DNA of 64,000 nucleotides. Origin: Arthrobacter sp. QXT-31 (GTDB lineage Bacteria; Actinomycetota; Actinomycetes; Actinomycetales; Micrococcaceae). Both the position numbers and the translations under genes were made by a program. Numbering within the stretch: position 1 is the stretch's first letter; the number at the start of each line of letters is the position of its first letter. The stretch lies in assembly GCF_001969265.1 (NCBI RefSeq), contig NZ_CP019304.1:3038001-3102000 (forward strand), read 5' to 3'. Shown piece after piece: positions 8,150 to 16,953 of this stretch. A model generated the notes under the pieces. That model did not search any database. It had not been told where the DNA came from and saw only the letters and a program-made list of their open reading frames with translations.

Positions 8150-9658
8150 TTAACCCGGTCCGGCGAAGCCTGTGGACCCCGGTCCGAAGGGACCGGGTCC
8201 GGGGAATCCCGGTCCGGGAAAACCGTGCCCGCCAAACCCGGCCCCGGGCAGGCCCGGGCCGCCCAACCCGTCCCCGCCGCCGGCGGGGCCGCTGCCCAGC
8301 AGGCTCCTGGTGAGGGTCTCGCCGTCGGCCATCAGTTCTTCCACCGCCCCGAGCAGGTAGCTGTCCGACACAGCTGAACCGTCCAGGGCGGCACGCACAA
8401 CGGCCCGGCGGACCAGTTCACGCGCGAAGGAGGCCGTCGTTCCCTCGGTGCGGGCGGCCGCGTCCCGGACGGCACCAGGGCTGAACGGAATGCCGCGTGC
8501 ATACAGGGTCACCAGCCCGATGCGTTCGTCCAGCGCCGGCAGCGGAATGTCCACGGCCAGATCCACACGGCCGGGCCGCTGGGCGAGGGCCCGCTCGAGC
8601 ATGTCCACCCGGTTGGTGGTAAGGATGAACGCGACGTCGGCGTCATGGTCCAGGCCGTCCATGGCGTCGAGCACCTCGAACAGCAGCGGCTGCGGCCCGT
8701 GCCCGAAGCTCCGGTCCTCGGCAATCAGGTCGCAGTCCTCAAGCACAACGATCGACGGCTGCAGTGCCCGGGCCATGGCGGCAGCCTCGGAGATCCTGGC
8801 CAGTGACCCTCCGGACAGCAGGATCGCCGTGATGCCGGTACTCTGGCTCAGCAGGTACCGCACGGTGTGGGTCTTGCCGGTGCCCGGCCGGCCGTACAGC
8901 AGGATGCCGCGCTTGAGGTGCTGGCCGTACTCGTTCAGCGACTCCCGGTGCGCGGCGATGCCCAGGGCGTGATCGGCCACTTTCCGGAGCAGCCCCTGGG
9001 GAAGGATGACGTCGGAGGCGGCGAGCCCCGGCCGGGCATGGAAGGTGACTCCGCCGGTGCTGGGCCCGTACTCGCCCATGACCAGGGAGATGACCTGGCC
9101 TTTCAGCACGCTGCCGCGCTGCATCCGCCGGCGGAACTCGGCCAGGAAGTCCGCGGTGTTCTTCGCCTCGGAAGCCAGGACCTCGAGGCATGCCGTTTGC
9201 CGCCCGTACCGCGGCGCCGCGTCCCGCTGGAGGACAGCAACCGGGCGGCCTTCGTGCCTGAACAGCCACAGGCCCAGCGCCACGGCCTGCCGCTGTTCGT
9301 CCGGGCCCACAGCGAGGTTGATGTAGTCGGGCTGGGACAACGGAAACTGCGGGAAAAACTGGGACTGCTGCAGCATGTCGCTCAGCGACTGGTGATGGCG
9401 CTGGTCTCCGCCGCCGATGCCCACAAGCCGGAACTGATCATCCTCAGCGGCGAGTTCGGCCATCAGGATGTCCGCGTCCACGAACCGGTGCGCGGGCACC
9501 TCCTCCACCACCACCGCGAGCGATTCGGCCGGCACCTCCAGATGGTCCGTGATCGTTGTCACCAGCTGCCTTCCGGCCTTCACCCGGTGCTGTCCGGACT
9601 GCGCGATCTGAACCAGCTGCGCGAAATCATCGATGAACTTCCCCAATTTTTCATCCAT
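8150..9658 (-). CDS. AAA+ ATPase (CDC48-like) with Gly/Pro/Phe tail
   Basis: A 502-residue AAA+ ATPase. After an N-terminal alpha/beta domain of about 240 residues comes one AAA module: Walker A GRPGTGKT (256-263), Walker B IVVLEDCD (303-310), sensor-1 TTNR (347-350) and an arginine-finger-like RPGR (361-364). Residues from about 456 to the end form a low-complexity Gly/Pro/Phe tail. The single module with an FtsH/CDC48-type core suggests a hexameric unfoldase. It overlaps nothing but is convergent with the J-domain operon. The start MDEKLGKF has only a weak ribosome-binding site. Confidence 0.85.
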   Translation of the reverse strand: MDEKLGKFIDDFAQLVQIAQSGQHRVKAGRQLVTTITDHLEVPAESLAVVVEEVPAHRFVDADILMAELAAEDDQFRLVGIGGGDQRHHQSLSDMLQQSQFFPQFPLSQPDYINLAVGPDEQRQAVALGLWLFRHEGRPVAVLQRDAAPRYGRQTACLEVLASEAKNTADFLAEFRRRMQRGSVLKGQVISLVMGEYGPSTGGVTFHARPGLAASDVILPQGLLRKVADHALGIAAHRESLNEYGQHLKRGILLYGRPGTGKTHTVRYLLSQSTGITAILLSGGSLARISEAAAMARALQPSIVVLEDCDLIAEDRSFGHGPQPLLFEVLDAMDGLDHDADVAFILTTNRVDMLERALAQRPGRVDLAVDIPLPALDERIGLVTLYARGIPFSPGAVRDAAARTEGTTASFARELVRRAVVRAALDGSAVSDSYLLGAVEELMADGETLTRSLLGSGPAGGGDGLGGPGLPGAGFGGHGFPGPGFPGPGPFGPGSTGFAGPG

Positions 9659-9850
9659 GCCGCAGACCCTACCAGCGGCGGTCAACACCTGGCGGAGGAT
9701 GGTGCCCGGCGGGCAGGCGCGGCGACGCCCGGCTCCCCTTCCCGGCCCCTCGTCAGCGAGCCCGGCCTGTGCCATTCTGGGAGATACCGCAGTCCCGGAA
9801 GGTGCAGGAGTACGGCGGCGCAAGGACCTGAGCTGCTGAAGGAGAAGGCC

Positions 9851-10243
9851 ATGTTTGTGCCCAGGGGTTCGTTTTCCAGCTTCAGCGTCGATGACGTGGC
9901 ACGGGCGAGGGAGTTCTACGGGCAGACACTGGGCCTGGCGGTATCCGACGGCGCGATGGGCACGCTGGAGCTGTCCATGCCGGAAGGCCACAGGATTTTC
10001 GTTTATCCCAAGGACAACCATGAGCCCGCCACCTTCACCGTGCTGAACCTCGTGGTGGACGACGTCGAGGCGGCCGTTGACGAGCTCAACGCGGCTGGCG
10101 TCCGGACCAAGATCTACGACGATGCCGACCTGCCCACGGACGCGAAGGGAATCGCCCGCGGGATGGGGCCGGATATCGCGTGGTTCAAGGACCCGGCCGG
10201 GAATGTGATTTCTGTGATTAATCCGGGCAGCCCGGCGCCCTGA
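9851..10243 (+). CDS. VOC family (glyoxalase-like) protein
   Basis: A 130-residue vicinal-oxygen-chelate protein. The two beta-alpha-beta-beta-beta halves begin at FSVDDVARAREFY and LVVDDVEAAVDEL, and the segment ends in the usual FKDPAGNVISV. Substrate unknown; such proteins include glyoxalases, dioxygenases and antibiotic-binding proteins. The ATG has GGAGAAGG upstream. It is monocistronic. Confidence 0.85.
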   Translation: MFVPRGSFSSFSVDDVARAREFYGQTLGLAVSDGAMGTLELSMPEGHRIFVYPKDNHEPATFTVLNLVVDDVEAAVDELNAAGVRTKIYDDADLPTDAKGIARGMGPDIAWFKDPAGNVISVINPGSPAP

Positions 10244-10308
10244 GCGGTAGACTCCGGCAATCTGAAGTTTCGGTTACCAGCCGTTCACAACGTCACAGAG
10301 GTCCAGCG

Positions 10309-11877
10309 ATGCATCCTTCCGCCAAAGAATTGGCCGCCATGGTCCCGACCGGTTTCACCCTCGGGGTGGCTACAGCCGCGTTCCAGATTGAGGGGGCGCT
10401 CGATGAGGACGGCCGCGGACCTGCCGGCTGGGACGTCTTTGCCGCCAAGCCCGGGACGATCGTGGACGGCCACAGCCCCGCCGTGGCGTGCGACCACTAC
10501 CACCGCATGCCGCAGGACGTGGCCCTTATGAAGGAACTCGGCATCGATTCCTACCGGTTCTCACTGGCGTGGCCGCGGATCCAGCCCGATGGCCGGGGAC
10601 CGGTGAACCGGGCCGGCCTGGACTTCTACGACCGGCTGCTGGACGAGCTGCTGGCCAACGGGATTTCCCCGATGGTTACGCTCTACCACTGGGACACGCC
10701 GCTGGCCCTCGATGAGGACGGCGGCTGGCTTAACCGGGACACCGCCTACCGGCTGGGGGAGTTCGCCGCCATCGCCGCGGCCGCGTACGGGGACCGGGTG
10801 GCCCGCTGGGTGACCATCAATGAGCCCGCCACCGTGACCACGAACGGCTACGCCCTGGGCCTGCACTCCCCGGGGAAGGCCGACTTCGCCAACGGCCTGC
10901 CCACCGTGCACCACCAGCTGCTGGGCCACGGCCTTGCCCTGCAGGCACTGCGCGCGGCCAAGGTGCCTGGCGAAATCGGCATGACCAACGTGTACTCGCC
11001 CGTGGTGCCCAACTCCGGCAACCCCCTCGACTGGATCAGTGCCGGCGCCATGGATGTGGCTCAGAACCGGCTTTACGCGGACCCGGTGCTTACCGGGAAA
11101 TACCCGGACCTGATCCGCCTCGGGAAGTTCTTCTCCTCCTTCGACCACCCGGATGAGGACATGGCCGTCATCTGCCAGCCGCTGGATTTCTACGGCATGA
11201 ACTACTACATGCCCACCCGAGTGGCTGCCGGCGGCGGCGACAGCCCGGTGCCGGCGGCCATGGCGGAGGCGATGGGGGATGACCTCAAGGACGCCACGCC
11301 CGGTGCGCCGCTGCATATTGAACCGTGGCCGGACACCGAAACCACCGCCTACGGCTGGCCCGTGAAGCCGGAGTACATGGCCGTGGCGCTCAAGGAAATG
11401 GCCGAACGGTACCCGAACCTTCCGCCGGTGATCATCACGGAGGGCGGGGCGAGCTTCGAGGACGTCAAGGTCCGCGACAAGTCCACCAACCGGACCTTCA
11501 TCCCCGACGAGCGGCGGCTCCGCTACCTGTCCGACCACCTCGGCACCGCCCTCCGCGCCACGGCCCCCGGCGGCGAGGCGGAGAAGATCGACCTGCGCGG
11601 CTATTACGTCTGGTCCCTGATGGACAACTTCGAATGGTCGGGCGGCTACAAGCAGCCGTTCGGCCTGGTCCACGTGGACTTCGAGACGCAGGAGCGCACG
11701 CCGAAAGCCTCCTTCTACTGGTTCCAGGAACTCCAGGAGGAACGGAAGCTGGCCGCCTCGGCGGATGCCGCCGTCGCGGCTGCGGCGGCCGCGCCGGAGG
11801 GTGCCGTAACTGATGGCATGCTGACAGACATAGGGATGTCCGACGGCGGAATGCCCGACGGCGGGCCTGTCACCTAA
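10309..11877 (+). CDS. glycoside hydrolase family 1 beta-glucosidase
   Basis: A 522-residue GH1 enzyme that hydrolyses beta-glucosides by retention. The acid/base glutamate is E172 in TINEP. The nucleophile is E378 in IITEGGASF; most GH1 proteins have ITENG here, so G379 replaces the usual Asn. The C-terminal sugar-site motif LMDNFEWSGGY is intact. There is no signal peptide, so it is intracellular. The last 45 residues are an Ala/Gly/Met-rich low-complexity extension beyond the barrel. Confidence 0.92.
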   Translation: MHPSAKELAAMVPTGFTLGVATAAFQIEGALDEDGRGPAGWDVFAAKPGTIVDGHSPAVACDHYHRMPQDVALMKELGIDSYRFSLAWPRIQPDGRGPVNRAGLDFYDRLLDELLANGISPMVTLYHWDTPLALDEDGGWLNRDTAYRLGEFAAIAAAAYGDRVARWVTINEPATVTTNGYALGLHSPGKADFANGLPTVHHQLLGHGLALQALRAAKVPGEIGMTNVYSPVVPNSGNPLDWISAGAMDVAQNRLYADPVLTGKYPDLIRLGKFFSSFDHPDEDMAVICQPLDFYGMNYYMPTRVAAGGGDSPVPAAMAEAMGDDLKDATPGAPLHIEPWPDTETTAYGWPVKPEYMAVALKEMAERYPNLPPVIITEGGASFEDVKVRDKSTNRTFIPDERRLRYLSDHLGTALRATAPGGEAEKIDLRGYYVWSLMDNFEWSGGYKQPFGLVHVDFETQERTPKASFYWFQELQEERKLAASADAAVAAAAAAPEGAVTDGMLTDIGMSDGGMPDGGPVT

Positions 11878-11907
11878 GGCGGCCTGTCACCTAAGCAGCT
11901 TGGCCGC

Positions 11908-12981
11908 CTAAAGCAGTTCGAGCTCCCTGAGCTGCCGGGCTATGCCCGCCCCGTCAGGGGAGTAGATCCAGGGCACCGTCGAGGCGCTGTGGTCCCCGTC
12001 CTCAGAATGGCCGCCGGCGAAGACTGCCTCACTCACGGACAGCTGCCGGATGGCGATGGCCGCCACCTTGTCCGCGTTGTGCTGGGTGAACTGTGAGTAG
12101 ATCTGCTCGTCGTGCTGGCCGTTGTCGCCGATCAGGAGCCAGCGCATGTGCGGAAACTCCGCCGCCAGCCGCTCCAGGTTGCGGCGTTTGTGTTCCTGCC
12201 CGCTGCGGAACCAGCGGTCCTGGGTCAGGCCCCAGTCCGTGAGCAGCAGCGGGCCGGCCGGGTACATGTTCCGGGTGAGGAAGCGTGCGAGGGTAGGCGC
12301 CGCGTTCCACGGGCCGGTCGAGAGGTAGATGACGGGCGCGTCGGGGTGTTCAACAGTCAGCCGGTCCAGCAGCACGGCCATGCCCGGGGTGGCCATCCTG
12401 GCCCGCTCGCTCAGCACAAAGGTGTTCCAGAGGGCCAGGAAGGGCCGGGGCAGTGCCGTCACCATAACCGTGTCGTCGATGTCGGAGACGATGCCGAACT
12501 TGGTGTCAGGGGAGATTACAAAGATGCTGGCTTCCGCCGGTTCGGTGCCCGCCGAGCGGAGTATGGCCGTGTGCCAGCCGGGGGAGAGGGACACCGGAAT
12601 GTCGATGTCCACAAGTCCGCCACGGTCGGCCTTCACCTTCGTGACGGTCCCGGCGATCTCGATCTCCACCTCTGAACGTGGAATGGGAACGCTGGTGAAC
12701 GCGCGCCAGCCACGCACATTCTGGGTGCCGTTCCGGGCGGCATGGTCGGCACGGCTGCCCGGCACGGGCTTGCTGGCCAGCACTACCCGGCCCAGGACGC
12801 GGACCCACTCCGTGGAGCCGTACCCCTGGTAGGCGATCGTCTTCGGTTCGAACTTCCAGCGGCGGGCGAGCTTGAGGCGCGACGTATTGATCGCGTCCGA
12901 GAGCCGGTGGGCCAGGCGGAAGACCCGGGTCCCTGACAAACTCGTCCCTGCCAGCGGTGATTCCTGTGACGGCATGTCCAT
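11908..12981 (-). CDS. App1 family phosphatase-like protein (DUF2183)
   Basis: A 357-residue protein. The C-terminal catalytic domain carries the HAD-type motif SDIDDTV (166-172) and the later LIGDNGQHD. This is the App1/DUF2183 family, whose yeast member is a phosphatidate phosphatase. The N-terminal 150 residues form a beta-rich domain. The bacterial substrate is unknown. Two in-frame ATGs six bases apart are possible starts. It is co-directional with the two genes upstream. Confidence 0.85.
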   Translation of the reverse strand: MDMPSQESPLAGTSLSGTRVFRLAHRLSDAINTSRLKLARRWKFEPKTIAYQGYGSTEWVRVLGRVVLASKPVPGSRADHAARNGTQNVRGWRAFTSVPIPRSEVEIEIAGTVTKVKADRGGLVDIDIPVSLSPGWHTAILRSAGTEPAEASIFVISPDTKFGIVSDIDDTVMVTALPRPFLALWNTFVLSERARMATPGMAVLLDRLTVEHPDAPVIYLSTGPWNAAPTLARFLTRNMYPAGPLLLTDWGLTQDRWFRSGQEHKRRNLERLAAEFPHMRWLLIGDNGQHDEQIYSQFTQHNADKVAAIAIRQLSVSEAVFAGGHSEDGDHSASTVPWIYSPDGAGIARQLRELELL

Positions 12982-13033
12982 GGCTTCACTCTGCCACAGG
13001 GCGGCAGCCCATGGGCTGCCGGCCCGCACTCTG

Positions 13034-13768
13034 TTACTCGCCGTCTCCCAGCATCCCCCGCAGCGTGGCCGCATTGCGCACGGCGTTGCCGCCGCCGTCG
13101 TTATTGAAATAGGCGAAGACTTCCCGGCCCGAGCCGCGCCACTCACGGATCCTGTCCGCCCACCAGCGCAGGTCGTCGTCTGAGTAGGAGCCGCCGTACA
13201 GGTGCCGGTGGTCGGGCCCGTGCAGCCTGACGTAGACGAACGGTGCGGTGGCCTCCAGGTTGCAGGGCAGGTTGGCGCCGCTCATGACCGTGTATGCAGC
13301 CTGGTGCCGTTCAAGCAGGCCATACACCTCCGGCTGCTCCCAGCTCGGATGCCGGAACTCCACGGCCACGCGGATCCAGTCCGGCATGACGGCAAGGAAA
13401 TAGTCCAGGCGGGCGTCATCGCGCGCCATGTCCGGAGGCAATTGGACCAGCAGCACCGCCCGCTTGTCGCCCAGCTCATGCCAGCACCGCGAGATCCGTT
13501 CGATCCAGACTTCGGGGGCATACAGCTTCTTGCCGTGGGTGAGCCCGCGCGGGGCTTTGACGGAGAGCGCAAAACCGGCCGGCAGCCTGGTCCGCCAGCC
13601 GGCAAAGGTGGTGTCCCGCGGCCAGCGGTAGAAGCTGGCGTTCAGCTCCACGGTGCTGAACCTTGCCACATAGTGCTGCAGCCGGTCGCGGGTGGGAAGC
13701 CCGGGCGGGTACAGCACATTTTCCCAGTGGTCATAGCTCCAGCCGGACGTGCCGATATGGGTCCTCAT
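13034..13768 (-). CDS. DUF72 family TIM-barrel protein
   Basis: A 244-residue DUF72 protein, recognised by IGTSGWSYDHW at the N-terminus, the NASFYRWP strand and VAVEFRHPSW. It has a TIM-barrel fold but no established activity. It starts ten bases from the end of the upstream GAF-ANTAR gene, suggesting co-transcription with it. Confidence 0.9.
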   Translation of the reverse strand: MRTHIGTSGWSYDHWENVLYPPGLPTRDRLQHYVARFSTVELNASFYRWPRDTTFAGWRTRLPAGFALSVKAPRGLTHGKKLYAPEVWIERISRCWHELGDKRAVLLVQLPPDMARDDARLDYFLAVMPDWIRVAVEFRHPSWEQPEVYGLLERHQAAYTVMSGANLPCNLEATAPFVYVRLHGPDHRHLYGGSYSDDDLRWWADRIREWRGSGREVFAYFNNDGGGNAVRNAATLRGMLGDGE

Positions 13769-13777
13769 GTGGCGGAC

Positions 13778-14524
13778 TCACTCGAAGTGGGTTGTGACGT
13801 TGCCGCCGCCGGCGGACTCCACGATGGCCGCAGCGACGTCGCGCAGCTTCAGGTTGCGCGTGCTGGACGCCGACTTGATGAGGTTGATGGCGTCCTCCTG
13901 GGTGCAGCGGTTCTGCGCAATGATGATGCCCACGGCCGTGTCAATGATGGTCCGCGATTCCATGGCCCGCCTCAGGTTGGCGGCGTTCTCGTTGCGCTGG
14001 GCCAGCATAACCGCGAGCCGGAGACCCTTGGAGGCCTGCCGCACATAGTTGACTGCCCGGTCCACGGCGGCGGCGTCAAAGACGTTTGGCTTCTCTGAGT
14101 ACAGGTTCAGTCCCGCCCGGGCGTCGGCGCCGGGCAGCTCGAAAGGCACCGCCAGTACCGCACGTATGCCGTTCTTCAGCACGGTTTCGTTGTAGTCCGG
14201 AAATTCCGTGTCCAGCTCGAAGTCCGGAACGTGGACAACGACACCTTCCCGGCAGGAGCGAAGGCAGGGACCGTCGCCAAACTGGTACTGGAGTTCGTCC
14301 AATGCCTGGGCGTGCTTGCCGCTGCTGGCTACCGTGGCCGCCGAGCGGTGCCGCAGAAGGGTGATGCCACAATAGATCCGGCCGCGCGGTCCCGACATAT
14401 TGTCCGCGGAGAACCGTGCAAGCTCCTCGAGGAAGTCCTGCACATCCTGGGTGTCCAGCAGCATCTCCTGGACGCGGCCCACCACGTCAGTCTCGTTCAG
14501 GCGACTATCCACGCAATGCTCCAC
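13778..14524 (-). CDS. GAF and ANTAR domain regulator, paralogue 2
   Basis: A 248-residue paralogue of the regulator near 3 kb, with the same architecture: GAF domain (about 25-160, DGPC motif) and C-terminal ANTAR domain (ESRTIIDTAVGIIIAQNRCT). Large parts align one to one, including ITLLRHRSAATVAS. It probably acts as an RNA-binding antiterminator controlled by a signal in the GAF pocket. It leads a compact run with the DUF72 gene. Confidence 0.9.
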   Translation of the reverse strand: MEHCVDSRLNETDVVGRVQEMLLDTQDVQDFLEELARFSADNMSGPRGRIYCGITLLRHRSAATVASSGKHAQALDELQYQFGDGPCLRSCREGVVVHVPDFELDTEFPDYNETVLKNGIRAVLAVPFELPGADARAGLNLYSEKPNVFDAAAVDRAVNYVRQASKGLRLAVMLAQRNENAANLRRAMESRTIIDTAVGIIIAQNRCTQEDAINLIKSASSTRNLKLRDVAAAIVESAGGGNVTTHFE

Positions 14525-14661
14525 TTCCGCCCGCCGAACCGGCGATTCCGGAAGGGCTGGGCAAGCTTATTTGGACAGGGCTCCGGCGGCCGCTCCGCCT
14601 AGCTTCAGGCTACACCCGGCTACCCCTCGTGCGGCGGGGCCGCCTGTGGCACTGTAAGGGC

Positions 14662-16467
14662 ATGGTACGCATCGAGGATTATGCGATGGTCGGGGACCTG
14701 CACACCGGCGCCCTGGTCAGCACGGAAGGTTCGATTGACTGGCTGTGCCTGCCGCGCTTCGATTCGCCGGCGTGCTTCAATGCGATCCTGGACACCCCCG
14801 AATCCGGCCGCTGGCTCCTGGCCCCTGCCGGGGGAGGAGAATGCGCCCGGCGCCGCTACCGCCGGCACACGCTCATCCTGGAAACCGAATGGGAAACCGA
14901 CGACGGCGCCGTCCGGGTCATCGACTTCATGCCGCCGCGCGACGAGGTGGCAGACATCGTGCGGATCGTGGTGGGCCTCCACGGGCACGTCCGAATGCGG
15001 TGCGAGCTGGCCCTGCGCTTCGACTACGGCCACATCATCCCCTGGGTGCGCAGGGACAGCCAGGGCCTGCATGCCATCGCCGGCCCGGATTCCGCCTATT
15101 TGGTGACCACCGCCCCCCTGCGCGGCGAACGCATGCACACGGTCAGCAACTTCACTGTCAAGGCCGGCGAGCGGGTGCCGTTCGTGCTGACGTGGGCGCC
15201 GAGCCATGTCCGCCGGCCGCGGTCCGTGGACGCCGAGGAAGTCCTGGACTCCACCGAGCGGTTCTGGCACGAATGGACCGATAAGTGCAAGGTGGCCGGA
15301 CCGTACAAGGACGCCGTGCAGCGCTCGCTGATCACGCTCAAGGCATTAACCTACGCGCCAACCGGAGGGATCGTGGCAGCGGTGACCACGTCGCTGCCCG
15401 AACAGCTGGGCGGGCCGCGCAACTGGGACTACCGCTTCTGCTGGCTCCGGGACGCCACCCTGACGCTGCAGGCGCTGCTGGCCGCCGGCTACACCTCAGA
15501 GGCGGCCGCCTGGCGGGACTGGCTGCTGCGGGCAGTGGCAGGGGATCCGGCTGACCTGCAAATCATGTACGGAATCCACGGCGAACGCCGGCTTCCCGAG
15601 CTGGAACTTCCCTGGCTGTCCGGCTACGAGAAATCGGCGCCGGTCCGGGTGGGCAACGCAGCCGCGGGTCAGCTACAGCTGGATGTGTGGGGTGAAGTGC
15701 TGGATTGCCTTGCCCTGACCCGCAACTCACTGCTGAAGCACACCGACGAGGCCTGGGACGTCCAGGTGGCGCTGATGGAATACCTCGAGGGAGCCTGGGA
15801 CCAGCCGGACAACGGGCTGTGGGAGATGCGCGGCCCGCGCCGCCATTTCACCCATTCCAAGGTGATGGCATGGGTCGCGGCGGACCGGATGGTCAAAGGG
15901 GTCCGGGACTCAGGGCTTCCCGGCCCCGCAGACCGCTGGGAGGAACTCCGCGACACCATCCATGCCCAGGTCATGGAGAACGGCTTCGACCCCGTCCGGA
16001 ACACCTTCACGCAAAGCTACGGCCGGCCCGAGCTCGATGCCAGCCTGCTCCTCATTCCCCGGGTCGGGTTTCTGCCGCCCGACCATCCCCGAGTGGTGGG
16101 CACCATCGACGCCATCCAGCGTGAGCTGACGGAGGACGGCTTCGTGCTCCGGTACCGGCCCCAGGTGAGCGACGACGGCCTGCCCGGGGATGAGGGGGTA
16201 TTCCTCGCCTGTTCCTTCTGGCTTGTGGAAGCACTGCTGGGTGCCGGCAGGCGCAGGGAGGCCACGGAACTGTTCGAGCGGCTACTGTCCCTGCGCAACG
16301 ACGTCGGCCTCTTGAGCGAGGAATGGGGCGTCCAGAGCGGGCGGCATCTGGGGAACACCCCGCAGGCCTTCAGCCACTTCGCGCTGGTCACCAGCGCGCT
16401 GGAGCTGAACCAGCGCAAGCCCCGCCGAAGCGACAAACCACTCCCCGCAAAGGCCCGTACCGGGTGA
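14662..16467 (+). CDS. glycoside hydrolase family 15 protein
   Basis: A 601-residue intracellular GH15 enzyme, the family of glucoamylases and actinobacterial trehalases. An N-terminal beta-sandwich (about 1-215) precedes the (alpha/alpha)6 barrel. The expected catalytic acid is E388 in NGLWEMRG, and the base is in LLSEEWG (553-554). No signal peptide is present, so the substrate is cytosolic, most likely trehalose or a maltodextrin (inference). The start is the ATG of MVRIEDYAMVGD. Confidence 0.92.
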   Translation: MVRIEDYAMVGDLHTGALVSTEGSIDWLCLPRFDSPACFNAILDTPESGRWLLAPAGGGECARRRYRRHTLILETEWETDDGAVRVIDFMPPRDEVADIVRIVVGLHGHVRMRCELALRFDYGHIIPWVRRDSQGLHAIAGPDSAYLVTTAPLRGERMHTVSNFTVKAGERVPFVLTWAPSHVRRPRSVDAEEVLDSTERFWHEWTDKCKVAGPYKDAVQRSLITLKALTYAPTGGIVAAVTTSLPEQLGGPRNWDYRFCWLRDATLTLQALLAAGYTSEAAAWRDWLLRAVAGDPADLQIMYGIHGERRLPELELPWLSGYEKSAPVRVGNAAAGQLQLDVWGEVLDCLALTRNSLLKHTDEAWDVQVALMEYLEGAWDQPDNGLWEMRGPRRHFTHSKVMAWVAADRMVKGVRDSGLPGPADRWEELRDTIHAQVMENGFDPVRNTFTQSYGRPELDASLLLIPRVGFLPPDHPRVVGTIDAIQRELTEDGFVLRYRPQVSDDGLPGDEGVFLACSFWLVEALLGAGRRREATELFERLLSLRNDVGLLSEEWGVQSGRHLGNTPQAFSHFALVTSALELNQRKPRRSDKPLPAKARTG

Positions 16468-16489
16468 CGTCTCTCACCTTTGACGTTAG

Positions 16490-16503
16490 GTAAGTATACT
16501 TAC
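16490..16503. promoter_or_regulatory. palindromic operator GTAAGTATACTTAC
   Basis: A perfect 14-bp palindrome 39 bp before the DUF1508 start codon. A closely related 14-mer, GCAAGTGTGCTTAC (11 of 14 bases identical), lies upstream of the divergent genes at 19880-19893. Both resemble the site of a small dimeric regulator such as MarR (inference). Confidence 0.55.
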
Positions 16504-16542
16504 TAACACCTCACCGAACGGTGAAGAAGGAGGAAGGCCTAA

Positions 16543-16953
16543 ATGTCTGGATATTTCGAGTTGGTGGATGCTCCCGACGGCGGATACAGGATCCGGCTGC
16601 TGGACGGGACGGGGGCGCTGATGGCGGTGTCTGTCACCTTCCCGACGAAGCGTGCAGCGGTTGCGGGAATTGCGCAGGCGCGGGAGATCGCCGGAACCGG
16701 CCTGATCCGGGACCTCTGCAAGGATGCCGTCAAGCGGCCGGCCCAAAAGCGCCACATGAAGCCCTCCCGGCAGGCATTGAAGTCTGCGGTCAGTGCCGGT
16801 CATAGCTCACCGCTGGCTCCCCCGTCGCAGCGTAAGGTCTCACTGCAGGGCAACGCTGCCCCGCAAGGCAAAGTGTCCCCGCCGGGCAAAGTGTCCCCGC
16901 AAGGCAAGGCGATGCCGCAGCGCGTGCCCGCCCCGATGCTGGCCGAGCGCTGA
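16543..16953 (+). CDS. DUF1508 (YegP-like) protein with repetitive tail
   Basis: A 136-residue protein. The N-terminal 55 residues are a DUF1508 module (FELVDAPDGGYRIRLLDGTG), a small beta-alpha fold of unknown role. The C-terminal half is basic and low-complexity, with imperfect repeats of QGKVSP. AAGGAGG precedes the start. Its stop overlaps the next ATG (TGATG), so translation of the HAD gene is probably coupled. A second DUF1508 gene lies near 45.3 kb. Confidence 0.85.
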   Translation: MSGYFELVDAPDGGYRIRLLDGTGALMAVSVTFPTKRAAVAGIAQAREIAGTGLIRDLCKDAVKRPAQKRHMKPSRQALKSAVSAGHSSPLAPPSQRKVSLQGNAAPQGKVSPPGKVSPQGKAMPQRVPAPMLAER

